Source of the DNA: a virus
DNA length: 64,000 nt
Direction: 5' to 3' (one strand)
Virus record (IMG/VR): IMGVR_UViG_3300021964_006878
Location: 21,367 to 85,366 of that record
Positions 49,397 to 59,101 of this stretch are shown here, piece by piece; the stretch's first letter is position 1, and every line of letters starts with the position of its first letter. Position numbers and translations under genes: made by a program. The notes under the pieces are model-generated. The model was given only the letters and a program-made list of their open reading frames with translations. It was not told the DNA's origin and did not search any database.

Positions 49397-50226
49397 TTCC
49401 AACACCTATACTTGTGTAGATATTTTTGATTTGAATAGTATTCAATTAATTGGTCTTTATCGTACTTTTGGAGTTGTTCCCAAAGACTCCAATTATGTTG
49501 CCAATATGGATGCTGTGACATTGACTGGGGATAAGAATTCATACCCCGTGAATGTTCTAGGTGACAGATATGATTCTCAAGTCTATGCACTCGATAACCC
49601 AATGTCCTAAATCTATATCCTCTCTCATAATCGTCTGGTGCAGAACCCATAAAGTTTTCGTTCTCCATACCCCCCTCAAAGTATACATCACGACTTAAAA
49701 ACTGTACCCATCCCTCACCAGCATTATCAATCCAAGAAGCATTCTGCAATACGGTAAAATCAAAGTCTTCATTCAAGAAGTCAGAGACAACTTGATCTGT
49801 TGCCCTTACTCGATACTGCCATGGACCTTCACCATAAGGATAGACCATATCGCATTCATCTTCCATGATTCTACGATATGCTTCCACATATACTTCTGGT
49901 TCAAATAATACATCACAATCATAGTTAACAACTACCTTTGTAGTAGTCTCAACTAACATCTCATTAAGAATCTTTTCCCTAAGAAATAAGGGGTCATCAG
50001 ACTTCTCAAAAATATGTTTGATACAAGTTGCGTCATCACAGAACTCTTGAATCTGTGGAAGTGCTCGATCGGCAAATACAGATTCGGTATCTACTTCCTT
50101 AACAATAACATTAGTATCAAAGTTAGAAGCAATAAAACACAGTACTGTAATTACATTCCGAAGTCTATCTTCAGACTCAATACGAACTGGAACAATAAAG
50201 GTACAGTCTGTTAGGTCTCTCTTCAT
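49393..50226 (-). CDS. GT2-like glycosyltransferase (277 aa)
   Basis: GT-A type start (DCTFIVPVRIESEDRLRNVI) and metal motif NYDCDVLF near residue 100. A galactosyltransferase-like C-terminal block (GSAPDDYERGYRFRTLGYRV, then HLEHSRG) follows. Paralogous to the gene at 51077-51883 (same PVxxESEDRxRN and HLEHSR motifs). Confidence 0.85.
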   Translation of the reverse strand: MKRDLTDCTFIVPVRIESEDRLRNVITVLCFIASNFDTNVIVKEVDTESVFADRALPQIQEFCDDATCIKHIFEKSDDPLFLREKILNEMLVETTTKVVVNYDCDVLFEPEVYVEAYRRIMEDECDMVYPYGEGPWQYRVRATDQVVSDFLNEDFDFTVLQNASWIDNAGEGWVQFLSRDVYFEGGMENENFMGSAPDDYERGYRFRTLGYRVHRLENHICHLEHSRGMNSYPQSMSQHPYWQHNWSLWEQLQKYDKDQLIEYYSNQKYLHKYRCWK

Positions 50227-51080
50227 AATACAATCCAGTTTTCACAATACAGGTCTTTGGTATTATTGTTTGGGTATGCAGGACCGAACCACATCTTGGG
50301 AGCAACAACCTTACCCCTACCATTCTGCAACCAGGCACCCCACCAACTCATAGAACTATTAGCAATTATAGCACCAGAACACAAAGACATCAAGCACATA
50401 TCAATATAAGGTTCATAAGAACCATCACTATACTTATCCTCTGGAACAGAGATAGCAAAGCGATCATCACTAAAGAAGTCTTGTGTCTGAACCCACTCAG
50501 GAGAATCAGAGCATACGATGACGGGAACATCATCAGGGAATTGTTTCAGTGCCTTTTCATAATAAGAAATTGGTTGTGGTGGATGCTGGTCGGAGCATTC
50601 TGTATATGACCACTTGAATCCACGAGGGTCCATTAAGTTGGGGTCACCCCTGCGAACATGCAGAAAGATGGGAGGTGTATCAAATCCTTCAATTACTTCT
50701 TTACAAGGTCCAAGAATATGATCCTGGAAAGTATATTCACTACGGATATCATCTCTGATATTTTCAAAATACTTTTCAGTCTGAAAAAATCCTTGTAATG
50801 TAATATGATCAGGACAAAGATCAAATAACTCTTTATCAAAATGAAAGTAACGTTCTGCTACTACAGGAGCATATCCGTTATCTAAAAACTTTCTATTACC
50901 TGGTCCAACAGAAGGCATCGTGAATGCATTATGCAGACTATAGTTTTCAATACTCTTTGCATTTGTAGGGGGAATACACCACTCGTATCCTTTATTAGCA
51001 GCAATACCCCTAAGTGTAGCGTACTCAAACATCTGGTTACCTAGTCTTCCTAAGTTTCCAATTTGATTAAATCCAATCAT
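50223..51080 (-). CDS. GT11 fucosyltransferase-like protein (285 aa)
   Basis: GT11 motifs in order: GRLGNQMFEYATLRGIAA near the N-terminus, FLHVRRGD, and ANSSMSWWGAWLQNG. The family transfers L-fucose (or a close GDP-L-sugar) in alpha-1,2 linkage. First of three GT11 paralogs here. Confidence 0.9.
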   Translation of the reverse strand: MIGFNQIGNLGRLGNQMFEYATLRGIAANKGYEWCIPPTNAKSIENYSLHNAFTMPSVGPGNRKFLDNGYAPVVAERYFHFDKELFDLCPDHITLQGFFQTEKYFENIRDDIRSEYTFQDHILGPCKEVIEGFDTPPIFLHVRRGDPNLMDPRGFKWSYTECSDQHPPQPISYYEKALKQFPDDVPVIVCSDSPEWVQTQDFFSDDRFAISVPEDKYSDGSYEPYIDMCLMSLCSGAIIANSSMSWWGAWLQNGRGKVVAPKMWFGPAYPNNNTKDLYCENWIVL

Positions 51081-51883
51081 TTATTCAACCTCTTTTGTAC
51101 ATAGTCTTGCTGTTTGCAGTAATTTAAAATGGTATCTCCGGTTTGTTCTCGGACCCAATTCCATAACATAAAGTTATCTTTCCATAGAGGATTAGAGAAC
51201 CATGAATCATTAGTTCGTGAATGCTCCAGGTGATAGACATAATCATTCACTCTACCAACTTTATTACCTAAGACATTAAGTCTATAGTAAAACTCTGAAT
51301 CTTCAGGACCCCATGCATGAAAATTTTCATTCATCATAAAAGAATTTATATAGTTTTCTCTACGGACGAATTGACACCAACCAATAGTTGAATTACTTAA
51401 TGTCACATATGGGTGTAGAGAAGTTATGTCCATATCACTTTTAATAAATTCATCAAAAGTTTCACTAGAATATGTGACTGCTCTTTGATATGCACCACAT
51501 CCGTATGGATAAACTGCATCACAATCACCTCTCATGATAGCATTATATGCAGCATGATAACTATTCTCTGGAAGTAATACATCTGTATCGTAATTACATA
51601 CTACTTCTGTATCAGAACGCAGTAGTAGATCATTCAATACCTTTGTTTTATGAAAGTATGGTTCTGTCTGATTATCAAAAGTGTAACCAAATCTATCTGA
51701 AATATTTCCAAACTTTTTATTCAGATGAGGCATAACAAGTTCAGAGAACTTACTCTCTGTATCATGCTCTTGTACTAAAATTTTAGAATTGAACTTTGAC
51801 AAAAGATAAGTAAGAACTGTCTTAAGATTTCTTACTCTATCTTCTGATTCAAGTTTTACGGGAATTAAAAATGTTAAATTCAT
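51077..51883 (-). CDS. GT2-like glycosyltransferase, second paralog (268 aa)
   Basis: Same domain order as 49393-50226: FLIPVKLESEDRVRNLKTVL, NYDTDVLLPEN, and AWGPEDSEFYYRLNVLGNKV then HLEHSRTN. Alternates with GT11 genes, pointing to duplication of a two-gene unit. Confidence 0.85.
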   Translation of the reverse strand: MNLTFLIPVKLESEDRVRNLKTVLTYLLSKFNSKILVQEHDTESKFSELVMPHLNKKFGNISDRFGYTFDNQTEPYFHKTKVLNDLLLRSDTEVVCNYDTDVLLPENSYHAAYNAIMRGDCDAVYPYGCGAYQRAVTYSSETFDEFIKSDMDITSLHPYVTLSNSTIGWCQFVRRENYINSFMMNENFHAWGPEDSEFYYRLNVLGNKVGRVNDYVYHLEHSRTNDSWFSNPLWKDNFMLWNWVREQTGDTILNYCKQQDYVQKRLNK

Positions 51884-52767
51884 GAAACTGGTTCAATTGG
51901 TGTTGGGTCATTATACATTTTGATCCATCTATCTGGAATTAAATCTTTAGTATCAAGATGTGAATTTGCTGAACCATACCAAGGAGTAGGTGCTACAACT
52001 TTACCAGCATCACCCTGCAACCAAGCACCCCACCAAGACAGGGAGGAGTTTGCAATAATTGCACCACTACATAAACTCATCAAACACAGGTCAATATAAG
52101 GAACACTAGCACCATCTGCAAACATCTCCAAAGATGAATCTGAAAAGTGAAAGCGGTCTCCTTCCAACCAATCTTGAGTCTTACACCATTCAATCAAATC
52201 AGATACAACGATCACATTAATATCATCAGGAAAAATCTTTAGTGCCTCTGTATAATATTCTGGTTTACACAGAGGGTGAAATTCCTGCAGCATTTGATAA
52301 GACCACTTCTCACCTCTACGACCGGTAATGTTAGGACTGCCACGACGAACATGGAGGAATATACATTTCTCTCTTCCACCGATACTATCAATATACTCCT
52401 TACAGGGGTTAAGATAGTTCTCATTAAAAGTAAGATCTACTCGCAATTCATCTCTAATGTGCTCAAAATATTTTTCTGTCTGGTAAACTCCAGAATAATT
52501 AATATTATCCCTACAGTTATCAAAAAGTTCTTGCCGAAATAAAGTATCTCTACACTCAAGAGTAGGATAATTACCTTCTCCAGTTTGCGTACACCCAGTC
52601 ATTTCAAAACAATCAAACAAACCATAGTTATCAAACCTAGGTTCTTCTGGTCCAGGAATCATCCAATCAAGATTACATTTTGCAGCCATACCACGAATGA
52701 AAGCATACTGAAATAATTGATTACCCAGTCTACCCTCATTACCAAGTCCATCAAAAGATATAGACAT
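51880..52767 (-). CDS. GT11 fucosyltransferase-like protein, second paralog (295 aa)
   Basis: GRLGNQLFQYAFIRGMAA, FLHVRRGSPN and ANSSLSWWGAWLQGD mark GT11. ATGA overlap with its downstream GT2-like partner. Has GSP where the others have GDP/TDA after the HVRR motif. Confidence 0.9.
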   Translation of the reverse strand: MSISFDGLGNEGRLGNQLFQYAFIRGMAAKCNLDWMIPGPEEPRFDNYGLFDCFEMTGCTQTGEGNYPTLECRDTLFRQELFDNCRDNINYSGVYQTEKYFEHIRDELRVDLTFNENYLNPCKEYIDSIGGREKCIFLHVRRGSPNITGRRGEKWSYQMLQEFHPLCKPEYYTEALKIFPDDINVIVVSDLIEWCKTQDWLEGDRFHFSDSSLEMFADGASVPYIDLCLMSLCSGAIIANSSLSWWGAWLQGDAGKVVAPTPWYGSANSHLDTKDLIPDRWIKMYNDPTPIEPVS

Positions 52768-53627
52768 TACTTACTCCAATCTAAAATTTTCCAATGGTCA
52801 GGAACCATATCTGATGTATCCAAGTGTGAGTTTGCAGGTCCAAACCACTTCACAGGATTTGGTGCAACAACCTTACCCCTACCATTCTGCAACCAAGCAC
52901 CCCACCAAGAGAAAGAACTATTAGCTATTATAGCACCAGAACACATAGACATCAAGCATAGGTCAGTCTGAGGTAACAGAGTGTTCTGCCTCTTACCGGT
53001 GCCGTCAATAGTCTGATATGAATATTTCTCGTTGCTCTCATTGAATAGGAATCTATCTGCCTTGAAGAACTCTTGCTTCTTACACCAGGCAATATCATCA
53101 GTGAATACAAAGCAGGGAGTATCTTCTGGAAATTGTTTCAATGCTTCTTCATAGTAAGTCAATGGTAAGATGGGATGATACTCCTCCCTACCTATAGCAT
53201 CTGTTCTTCTGATATGCAAGAAGATCGGAGGGGTATCAAGACTCTTAATATATTGATTACAAGGAATAGAATATCCTTCGTTAAATTGGAAGTCTTGTAG
53301 AATCTGATCCTTGATATGAGAGAAATACTTTTCCGATTGGAAGTACCCTTCAAGGTTCACACCATCTGGTAGTTCAGTAAAGAACTCTTCAATGAACTGG
53401 TGACCATTCTCCTGAACTGAGTTACCTTCTACAAATCCAATATTACTGGTCTTTACATTCTTAAGTTTGAATGACTCAAATAATCCATAGTTATCTCTGT
53501 GTGGGTAATCCTCTGGTGGAATAGTAAAGTCATATCCATTCTTCGCAGCAATACCTCTCAGTGCTGCATACTGGAACATCTGATTACCCAGACGACCATT
53601 AGAACCTAATCTGTTGTATCCAATCAT
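52767..53627 (-). CDS. GT11 fucosyltransferase-like protein, third paralog (286 aa)
   Basis: GRLGNQMFQYAALRGIAAK, FLHIRRTDA and ANSSFSWWGAWLQNGRGK mark GT11. One-nt overlap with the preceding paralog. Uses IRRTDA in place of VRRGD at the donor-binding site. Confidence 0.9.
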   Translation of the reverse strand: MIGYNRLGSNGRLGNQMFQYAALRGIAAKNGYDFTIPPEDYPHRDNYGLFESFKLKNVKTSNIGFVEGNSVQENGHQFIEEFFTELPDGVNLEGYFQSEKYFSHIKDQILQDFQFNEGYSIPCNQYIKSLDTPPIFLHIRRTDAIGREEYHPILPLTYYEEALKQFPEDTPCFVFTDDIAWCKKQEFFKADRFLFNESNEKYSYQTIDGTGKRQNTLLPQTDLCLMSMCSGAIIANSSFSWWGAWLQNGRGKVVAPNPVKWFGPANSHLDTSDMVPDHWKILDWSK

Positions 53628-54730
53628 AAATCAATCCAAATAACTTTTTCTTCTGGTACGCTCCAATTAATTCTACTATCGCATTGATGTTCTACAACAT
53701 TATCTACAACATAGACCTTGCAACCTAAGTCTAGAAGACCCAGACATAGTTTGTATTGCTGACTCTCGGTAAGAATATCAGTTCCCCTCTTATATGCAAC
53801 ACTATCAAATGCATATGGCAATCCCATTGGATTATTATTTACGTAATAATCTATTAAGAACTTACTGTGCTCTTCGTTAAATGAATCAGTGACTTGTCCC
53901 AGATTATACTCCAGTCCTAGTTTTTTAGCACAAGCAGCAAATGCTCTGTTATCTCTAGGAAGACAAGGACCACCGAATCCAAAACCAAATCCCAAATACT
54001 TGTGTCCTACTCTACTGTCTGAACCAATGGCATCCAATACGTTATCAATCTCATCACCCATACCACTCTTATGCATCACCTGACCAATCATATTGGCGTA
54101 TGTAATTTTAGTGGTGAGGTAACAGTTGACTGCTAACTTAACAAGTTCTGCTGCCTTGCGACTCATCACATAGACATTCGGAGTTTCAATCTGAATATCA
54201 TCGTAGATTTTTTCAATGTCTTGGATGTGCTTACCAGTACCGCCAACCAAAACCATATCAGCATGCTCCAAGTCCCTGACAATAGACCCCTGTGCAATAA
54301 ATTCTGGGTTGTAATATACATCTACACCATATGATCTCAGGTGATTCTGGAAATCATCACAGTCACCTGGATTGGTAGTACAACCAATGACTAGACTCTT
54401 ACATTCTACATCACATTCCTTAAAGTCTTTGATAATTTGACGAATACAACTAATATCATAACTACCATCAGGGAGTGATGGAGTAGCAACGAAAGTGTAA
54501 ATCAAATCACATTCATGAATTACATCTATATTATCAGTAACAAAGGTAATATTCTTAGACTTGGAAAGAAGATTACTAACTTGTGGTTCTGTTGTTTTGA
54601 TTAACCCAGCACGTAAATTAGCAACGTAGTCTTCACGGATATCAGAAGCAATAACTTCATATCCTGCTTTTTCTAATAGTAGAGCAAAACAGATACCAAG
54701 TCTGCCTGCTCCCAGTATACCGATTTTCAT
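53624..54730 (-). CDS. Nucleotide-sugar 6-dehydrogenase (368 aa)
   Basis: UDP-glucose/GDP-mannose dehydrogenase family: GILGAGRLGICFA Rossmann loop, FVATPSL, YYNPEFIAQGS, and the catalytic-cysteine segment FGGPCLPRDNRA near residue 254. It oxidises an NDP-hexose to the uronate with 2 NAD. Slightly short for the family but with all core motifs. Confidence 0.88.
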   Translation of the reverse strand: MKIGILGAGRLGICFALLLEKAGYEVIASDIREDYVANLRAGLIKTTEPQVSNLLSKSKNITFVTDNIDVIHECDLIYTFVATPSLPDGSYDISCIRQIIKDFKECDVECKSLVIGCTTNPGDCDDFQNHLRSYGVDVYYNPEFIAQGSIVRDLEHADMVLVGGTGKHIQDIEKIYDDIQIETPNVYVMSRKAAELVKLAVNCYLTTKITYANMIGQVMHKSGMGDEIDNVLDAIGSDSRVGHKYLGFGFGFGGPCLPRDNRAFAACAKKLGLEYNLGQVTDSFNEEHSKFLIDYYVNNNPMGLPYAFDSVAYKRGTDILTESQQYKLCLGLLDLGCKVYVVDNVVEHQCDSRINWSVPEEKVIWIDL

Positions 54731-55500
54731 TTTAATTTAGCAGTAATTAATAGATGCCACCCAAGTTTTTTCTCAAGGATACCAAACATTTCATCTGGCA
54801 TTTCAGCAAACCATGGTTGCTTCAAATATTCACCTTTTTTATAAGGTTCAATTTGATATGGAAAGATGTGGTCTTGTTCAATAGATAGAACTTCATATCC
54901 ATCAAGTAGATCTACCACCTCTTTCTTAGTATATGTATTCGCAATCGGACAACCATACTGTGCTTCTGGTTGGTCTAAACCAGCATCAATCATATAATTT
55001 TTCCAAGAGTCCTTTGCATAAAGCATAATCTTAAGAACACTATTCTCATTCATATAGTTTTTAATCTCAGAAATAATCTTTTCTGGATGTGGACTATGAT
55101 GAATCACACCAAATGAATAAACTAAATCATAAGTTTCCACAGGAACAAATGATGAAAGTTCTTCTGCGTTACCACAATAGAAGTTACCTGATTGATCAGA
55201 GACATCAAATCTCTTCTGTGCAAGTTTCATACTCTCTTCAGAGAGTTCAACCCCAGTATAATCAGCACCAGAAATTGCAAAGTTGATACCTACTGTTCCA
55301 AGTCCACAACCAATCTCAAGAACTTTCTTATCACTATAATCAGTGAACTGACTGAATGAAATAATATGTGGTTCAACAATAAACTTTTTATATGTTACTT
55401 CTTTAAAGTATTCTTTGGTTCCGATATCTTTTTCAGAGTGTCTTACATTACAAGGACGGTCATTCCAAAATTGTTTTACGTCTTCAATAGTTGCTTTCAT
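54727..55500 (-). CDS. Class I SAM methyltransferase (257 aa)
   Basis: Motif I VLEIGCGLGTVG at about 60-71, the acidic D/E after the second strand (YTGVELS) and a post-motif IHHSPHPEK. Small-molecule or sugar O-methyltransferase by context. Overlaps its neighbours by ATGA. Confidence 0.85.
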   Translation of the reverse strand: MKATIEDVKQFWNDRPCNVRHSEKDIGTKEYFKEVTYKKFIVEPHIISFSQFTDYSDKKVLEIGCGLGTVGINFAISGADYTGVELSEESMKLAQKRFDVSDQSGNFYCGNAEELSSFVPVETYDLVYSFGVIHHSPHPEKIISEIKNYMNENSVLKIMLYAKDSWKNYMIDAGLDQPEAQYGCPIANTYTKKEVVDLLDGYEVLSIEQDHIFPYQIEPYKKGEYLKQPWFAEMPDEMFGILEKKLGWHLLITAKLK

Positions 55501-56240
55501 AGTTTGAATGTAGGAATGGGTATCATCTTATGCTTATTCTTTGCATTTAGATCATGCAAAATTCTAACAGCAGGTCCATTACCATTCTCCATTGCATATT
55601 CTAAATCTTCGTATGAAGCACCAATCTGTGCCTCATCGGTTCTCGAATCGTCCCACAATCCATCTGTAGGTGATGCATCAATTATACGTTGACCTACGCC
55701 AAGATGCTTTCCAAGTTCCCATACTTCAGTTTTATAGAGATCAGCAATAGGAGCGATGTCAACACCGCCATCACCATATTTAGTATAGAATCCAATACCA
55801 TAATCTTCTACCTTATTACCAGTTCCAACAACAATACCTCCAATAGATCCAGCAATCTGGTATAGAGTCACCATACGAATACGAGATCTTGTATTTGCAA
55901 GGGCAAGATTATCATCATTATATCCATCCATAGTGGATGCAAATGTATCAAAGGTATTCGTCAAATCAAACTTAAGTTTAGTTACATTGGTATATTTGTA
56001 GGACAACCACTCAAGATGTGCGTCTGACAGATTCTCTTGTTCCTCATTCTGATGGATAGGCATTCCCAACACATAAGTGGGCATACCAGTTTCTGCACAG
56101 AGAGTAGAAACTACAGCAGAATCAATACCGCCAGATACACCAACAACTAGTGAATTGATATTATTCTTATCTGTATATTCTTTAACCCAAGTAATAATAC
56201 TTGACGTTAGTTGACTATAACTTTTAATTCGATTCATCAT
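55497..56240 (-). CDS. nadE: NAD synthetase NadE-like (247 aa)
   Basis: PP-loop SGGIDS at 36-41. GTGNKVEDYGIGFYTKYGDG and DIAPIADLYKTEVWELGKHL, then PTDGLWDDSRTDEAQIG, match the ammonia-dependent NadE substrate and ATP sites. It converts nicotinate adenine dinucleotide to NAD. An N-acetyl-sugar amidotransferase would have a similar PP-loop but not the TDE..G segment. In this operon it could supply NAD for dehydrogenases and epimerases or restore NAD lost to host defence. Confidence 0.85.
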   Translation of the reverse strand: MMNRIKSYSQLTSSIITWVKEYTDKNNINSLVVGVSGGIDSAVVSTLCAETGMPTYVLGMPIHQNEEQENLSDAHLEWLSYKYTNVTKLKFDLTNTFDTFASTMDGYNDDNLALANTRSRIRMVTLYQIAGSIGGIVVGTGNKVEDYGIGFYTKYGDGGVDIAPIADLYKTEVWELGKHLGVGQRIIDASPTDGLWDDSRTDEAQIGASYEDLEYAMENGNGPAVRILHDLNAKNKHKMIPIPTFKL

Positions 56241-56890
56241 TCCCCTTTGACAAAAAGTGCATCACCCCAGTTTTCAGCGTGACGATAGATTTCAGTTTCA
56301 ATAAAACCTTTGGATTCCAATAATGATTTTAACTCATTATAGTCAGTATTGTCAATATAATCAGGATTATCCCATGTTGCCTCTGTCGCAATGTACTTAA
56401 CAGTATCTAAGAATTTGATTGCTCCTTGTAATACCATAAGTTCTGCACCTTGCACGTCCATGTTCAGATATTGAAAGTCAGAAGAATTAAAGTCATTCTC
56501 ATCAAGGAGAGTGTCTATCTTAATTGTTTCAACTTGAACTGTTCCCTTTGACCAGGATTCAAATCTACCACTTGTTTTAAGTAAAGAAGAACATCCCTTA
56601 TTTCCACGCATATATGCTGCATCAGGACCATAGTACAGATTAAACTCAACCATCTCATGATCAGTATTACTTGCAGCATACTCATATGCATGAGAAGTAA
56701 CTGCACATTGAGCAGTAGTCAAAAAGGTTTCCATTTCATCAAAGAGTTCAGGAACTGGTTCAACCCAGATTACCTGTTTTACCCCCATAGTCTCATAGTC
56801 ATAAATCTCTTCTCCTCTGTGAGCACCAACATGAAGTACACCAGTTACATCAACTTTATTCTGTTTGAAATAATTAAACTGACTGCTCAT
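56237..56890 (-). CDS. FkbM-family methyltransferase (217 aa)
   Basis: FkbM pattern: GVLHVGAHRGEEIYDYETMG, IWVEPVP, KIDTLL and NMDVQGAELMVLQGA. Likely O-methylates a polysaccharide sugar. Overlaps both neighbours by ATGA. Confidence 0.88.
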   Translation of the reverse strand: MSSQFNYFKQNKVDVTGVLHVGAHRGEEIYDYETMGVKQVIWVEPVPELFDEMETFLTTAQCAVTSHAYEYAASNTDHEMVEFNLYYGPDAAYMRGNKGCSSLLKTSGRFESWSKGTVQVETIKIDTLLDENDFNSSDFQYLNMDVQGAELMVLQGAIKFLDTVKYIATEATWDNPDYIDNTDYNELKSLLESKGFIETEIYRHAENWGDALFVKGE

Positions 56891-57687
56891 GAGAAATAAG
56901 TTTGATAAAGATAATCTTCTGCAATAGGAAATTCAATAGCACGTTCAAGATTTTCTTTGACTGCATCCATTTTAGAATAGTATAAGTCTTCGCTTAACAT
57001 AGAAAGGTCAAAATCATCATCCAAGAAGATAATGCCGTCTGCATTAAAGTATTTGGTGACGCCTCGGCAACCATAAAAGATAGGAATGGTTCCACAGGCA
57101 AAACAGTCGGTCAGTTTCTCGGTGAAGTAAGTATCATAAACTGCGTTCTCAATACCAACAGAGAACATGTAATCTCTCAGTCCATCTTCTTTACAATCAA
57201 TCTCATTGAATCCACGACCATAGAAGTCTAGTTTATCTTTAAACTTCTCCACAAATTGTAAGCGTCTCATATGACCTTCACACATCTGCTTGTTAGATGC
57301 AATCATAGAAACCAGTTTGCTCTTCTCGTGAACCTTACGGTCCTGCACCCAAGGTGCTGCATTGGTTACGGCATACTGAATCTTAGGATACTTTTCGCAT
57401 AATTCTTTATCGCAACTAAAAATACCATCAACTCGTGATGCAACAAAGTCATAGTTGTCTATCACCCATTGATAGTATTGTGGAATAATCTGCTTAGATT
57501 CTAACAACCAGATATAATTTGGTTTACCAGAAGTATCATTGATAGCGCCAAGTGCCTGCTGACTCACGTAAATGTTTGCTTCACCAGAACCATCATAGGT
57601 CCACTGAACATATTTTGTTTCATTCAGAGCAGAACTAGATGGTTCAAGATTATCACCACAAAATAAATTAAGTTTATACTTACTCAT
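56887..57687 (-). CDS. GT10-like fucosyltransferase (266 aa)
   Basis: The C-terminal donor-binding block of alpha-1,3-fucosyltransferases is visible: VSMIASNKQMCEGHMRRLQF, LDFYGRG, FSVGIENAVYDTYFTEKLTD and CFACGTIPIFYG. The N-terminal half is short and soluble. With three GT11 genes it points to L-fucose-like decoration. Confidence 0.85.
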   Translation of the reverse strand: MSKYKLNLFCGDNLEPSSSALNETKYVQWTYDGSGEANIYVSQQALGAINDTSGKPNYIWLLESKQIIPQYYQWVIDNYDFVASRVDGIFSCDKELCEKYPKIQYAVTNAAPWVQDRKVHEKSKLVSMIASNKQMCEGHMRRLQFVEKFKDKLDFYGRGFNEIDCKEDGLRDYMFSVGIENAVYDTYFTEKLTDCFACGTIPIFYGCRGVTKYFNADGIIFLDDDFDLSMLSEDLYYSKMDAVKENLERAIEFPIAEDYLYQTYFS

Positions 57688-58528
57688 AATTCTTCTTCAT
57701 CGCATCAAAAACTTTTGCAATCCCTACATCAATACCAGTCTTTGGTATCCACCAACCAGTAATATAAGTATCTGCCTCATTTCTCTTATCCATCTGGACA
57801 CTATCTTTGGCAAGACCTGGTTTGATATTAACTGATTTATCAATTAAATTAAATTGTCCCTGAATAATTTGAGCAACATCTTTAATAGAAGTCGAGTGGA
57901 ATGAGGTGATGTGTAGAGGGTCTTCAACTTTAAAGTCAGTAAAGTTCTCCATAACTGTTTCTAGTGCCTCACAGCAGTCCTCAGCATACAAGAACTGTCG
58001 TTCTTCTGTGCCGTCAGTCATCATCTCAAATTCACCCTCCTCAAATCCTTTACGGATGAAGTCAGTGATGACGTGTGCTTTCTCCATATCATTCTCAATA
58101 CCATACACGTTCCAGAACTTAACAGTCAGTCCTTTAAGTGCAGTGGTATGGAGTTCACCAACACGCTTCATCACACCGTAGGGTGAGTAAGACATGTTAC
58201 TCATCTGTGAAGATGCAAAGACAAATCGCTTGTTATACTTTTCAAGTAAGGCAAAGGTATTTGCCATCATCTTGGTATTATTATTAATAAATTGAAAAGT
58301 ATGCTGATACTTCTTCAGGTAGTGTGAACCACCAACATCAAATGAAAGGAAGAATACAAAGTCTGCATTCTTAATAATACTCTCAACATAGGTATTGGGT
58401 GTGACTCTTAGGTCATTCTGAATACCATTAACGATATCAACACCAATAACATTATGTCCTTTTTCTTTTAGATACTCTTCCAAGTATGCACCGATCTGTC
58501 CAGCAGATCCTAAAATAGCAATGTTCAT
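57680..58528 (-). CDS. NAD-dependent epimerase/dehydratase (282 aa)
   Basis: ILGSAGQIGAYLEEYL Rossmann loop, FVFASSQMSNMSYSPYGVMK (Ser and YxxxK active site), WNVYGIEND. Extended SDR of unclear substrate. Overlaps GT10 by 8 nt. Confidence 0.82.
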   Translation of the reverse strand: MNIAILGSAGQIGAYLEEYLKEKGHNVIGVDIVNGIQNDLRVTPNTYVESIIKNADFVFFLSFDVGGSHYLKKYQHTFQFINNNTKMMANTFALLEKYNKRFVFASSQMSNMSYSPYGVMKRVGELHTTALKGLTVKFWNVYGIENDMEKAHVITDFIRKGFEEGEFEMMTDGTEERQFLYAEDCCEALETVMENFTDFKVEDPLHITSFHSTSIKDVAQIIQGQFNLIDKSVNIKPGLAKDSVQMDKRNEADTYITGWWIPKTGIDVGIAKVFDAMKKNYE

Positions 58529-58530
58529 AA

Positions 58531-59100
58531 TTACTTCCAGCTAAGTTTATGCTTAGAGTCAAAACTTACAGCACCAGTACCACTCATATGTCCGACATCT
58601 GATACATCAAGTTTAGGGAATGTGATCCGGTTCCAAAAGTCTTCAATCTCTGGCCACATTGGACCAATGTCATCAAGGAGTACTAGACCCTTCCATCCTT
58701 TCTCTTCTAAGAATTCAAACATTTCTTCTTCTTGAACACCATCATGAGGATCAACATCAATCATAATAATTGAAATATTATCCCAATCAAGAGTATCATC
58801 GTCTCGGAAATCTTGAATCTTCCAAGTGATATTATCTTTCTTGATGTTGGATGCACCTTGCTCCTGCAAATCATAACTGATAACTTGATTATCCTCGTTA
58901 TATGAAAGTGCTAAGGCAGAACCGCCAGTGCGACTACCTACATCCAGGATAGTTGTCCCTTTAAAGAATGTAGACAAATGTGCATACAATCTATACTCAC
59001 AAGTTCCAGACTCATGCCAATCACACTGATTGAGTGCAAGTTCCTTAAGGTGATCAATATTTAACCCTTTAACTACTTCCTTATCAATTGCAATCTTCAT
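58531..59100 (-). CDS. Methyltransferase-like protein (189 aa)
   Basis: ILDVGSRTGGSALAL (motif I), VISYDLQEQG and MIDVDPHDGVQEEEMFEFL suggest a class I methyltransferase of the cephalosporin-hydroxylase/CmcI-like type. Short. Lies between two epimerase genes with 2-nt gaps. Confidence 0.75.
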   Translation of the reverse strand: MKIAIDKEVVKGLNIDHLKELALNQCDWHESGTCEYRLYAHLSTFFKGTTILDVGSRTGGSALALSYNEDNQVISYDLQEQGASNIKKDNITWKIQDFRDDDTLDWDNISIIMIDVDPHDGVQEEEMFEFLEEKGWKGLVLLDDIGPMWPEIEDFWNRITFPKLDVSDVGHMSGTGAVSFDSKHKLSWK

Positions 59101-59101
59101 A

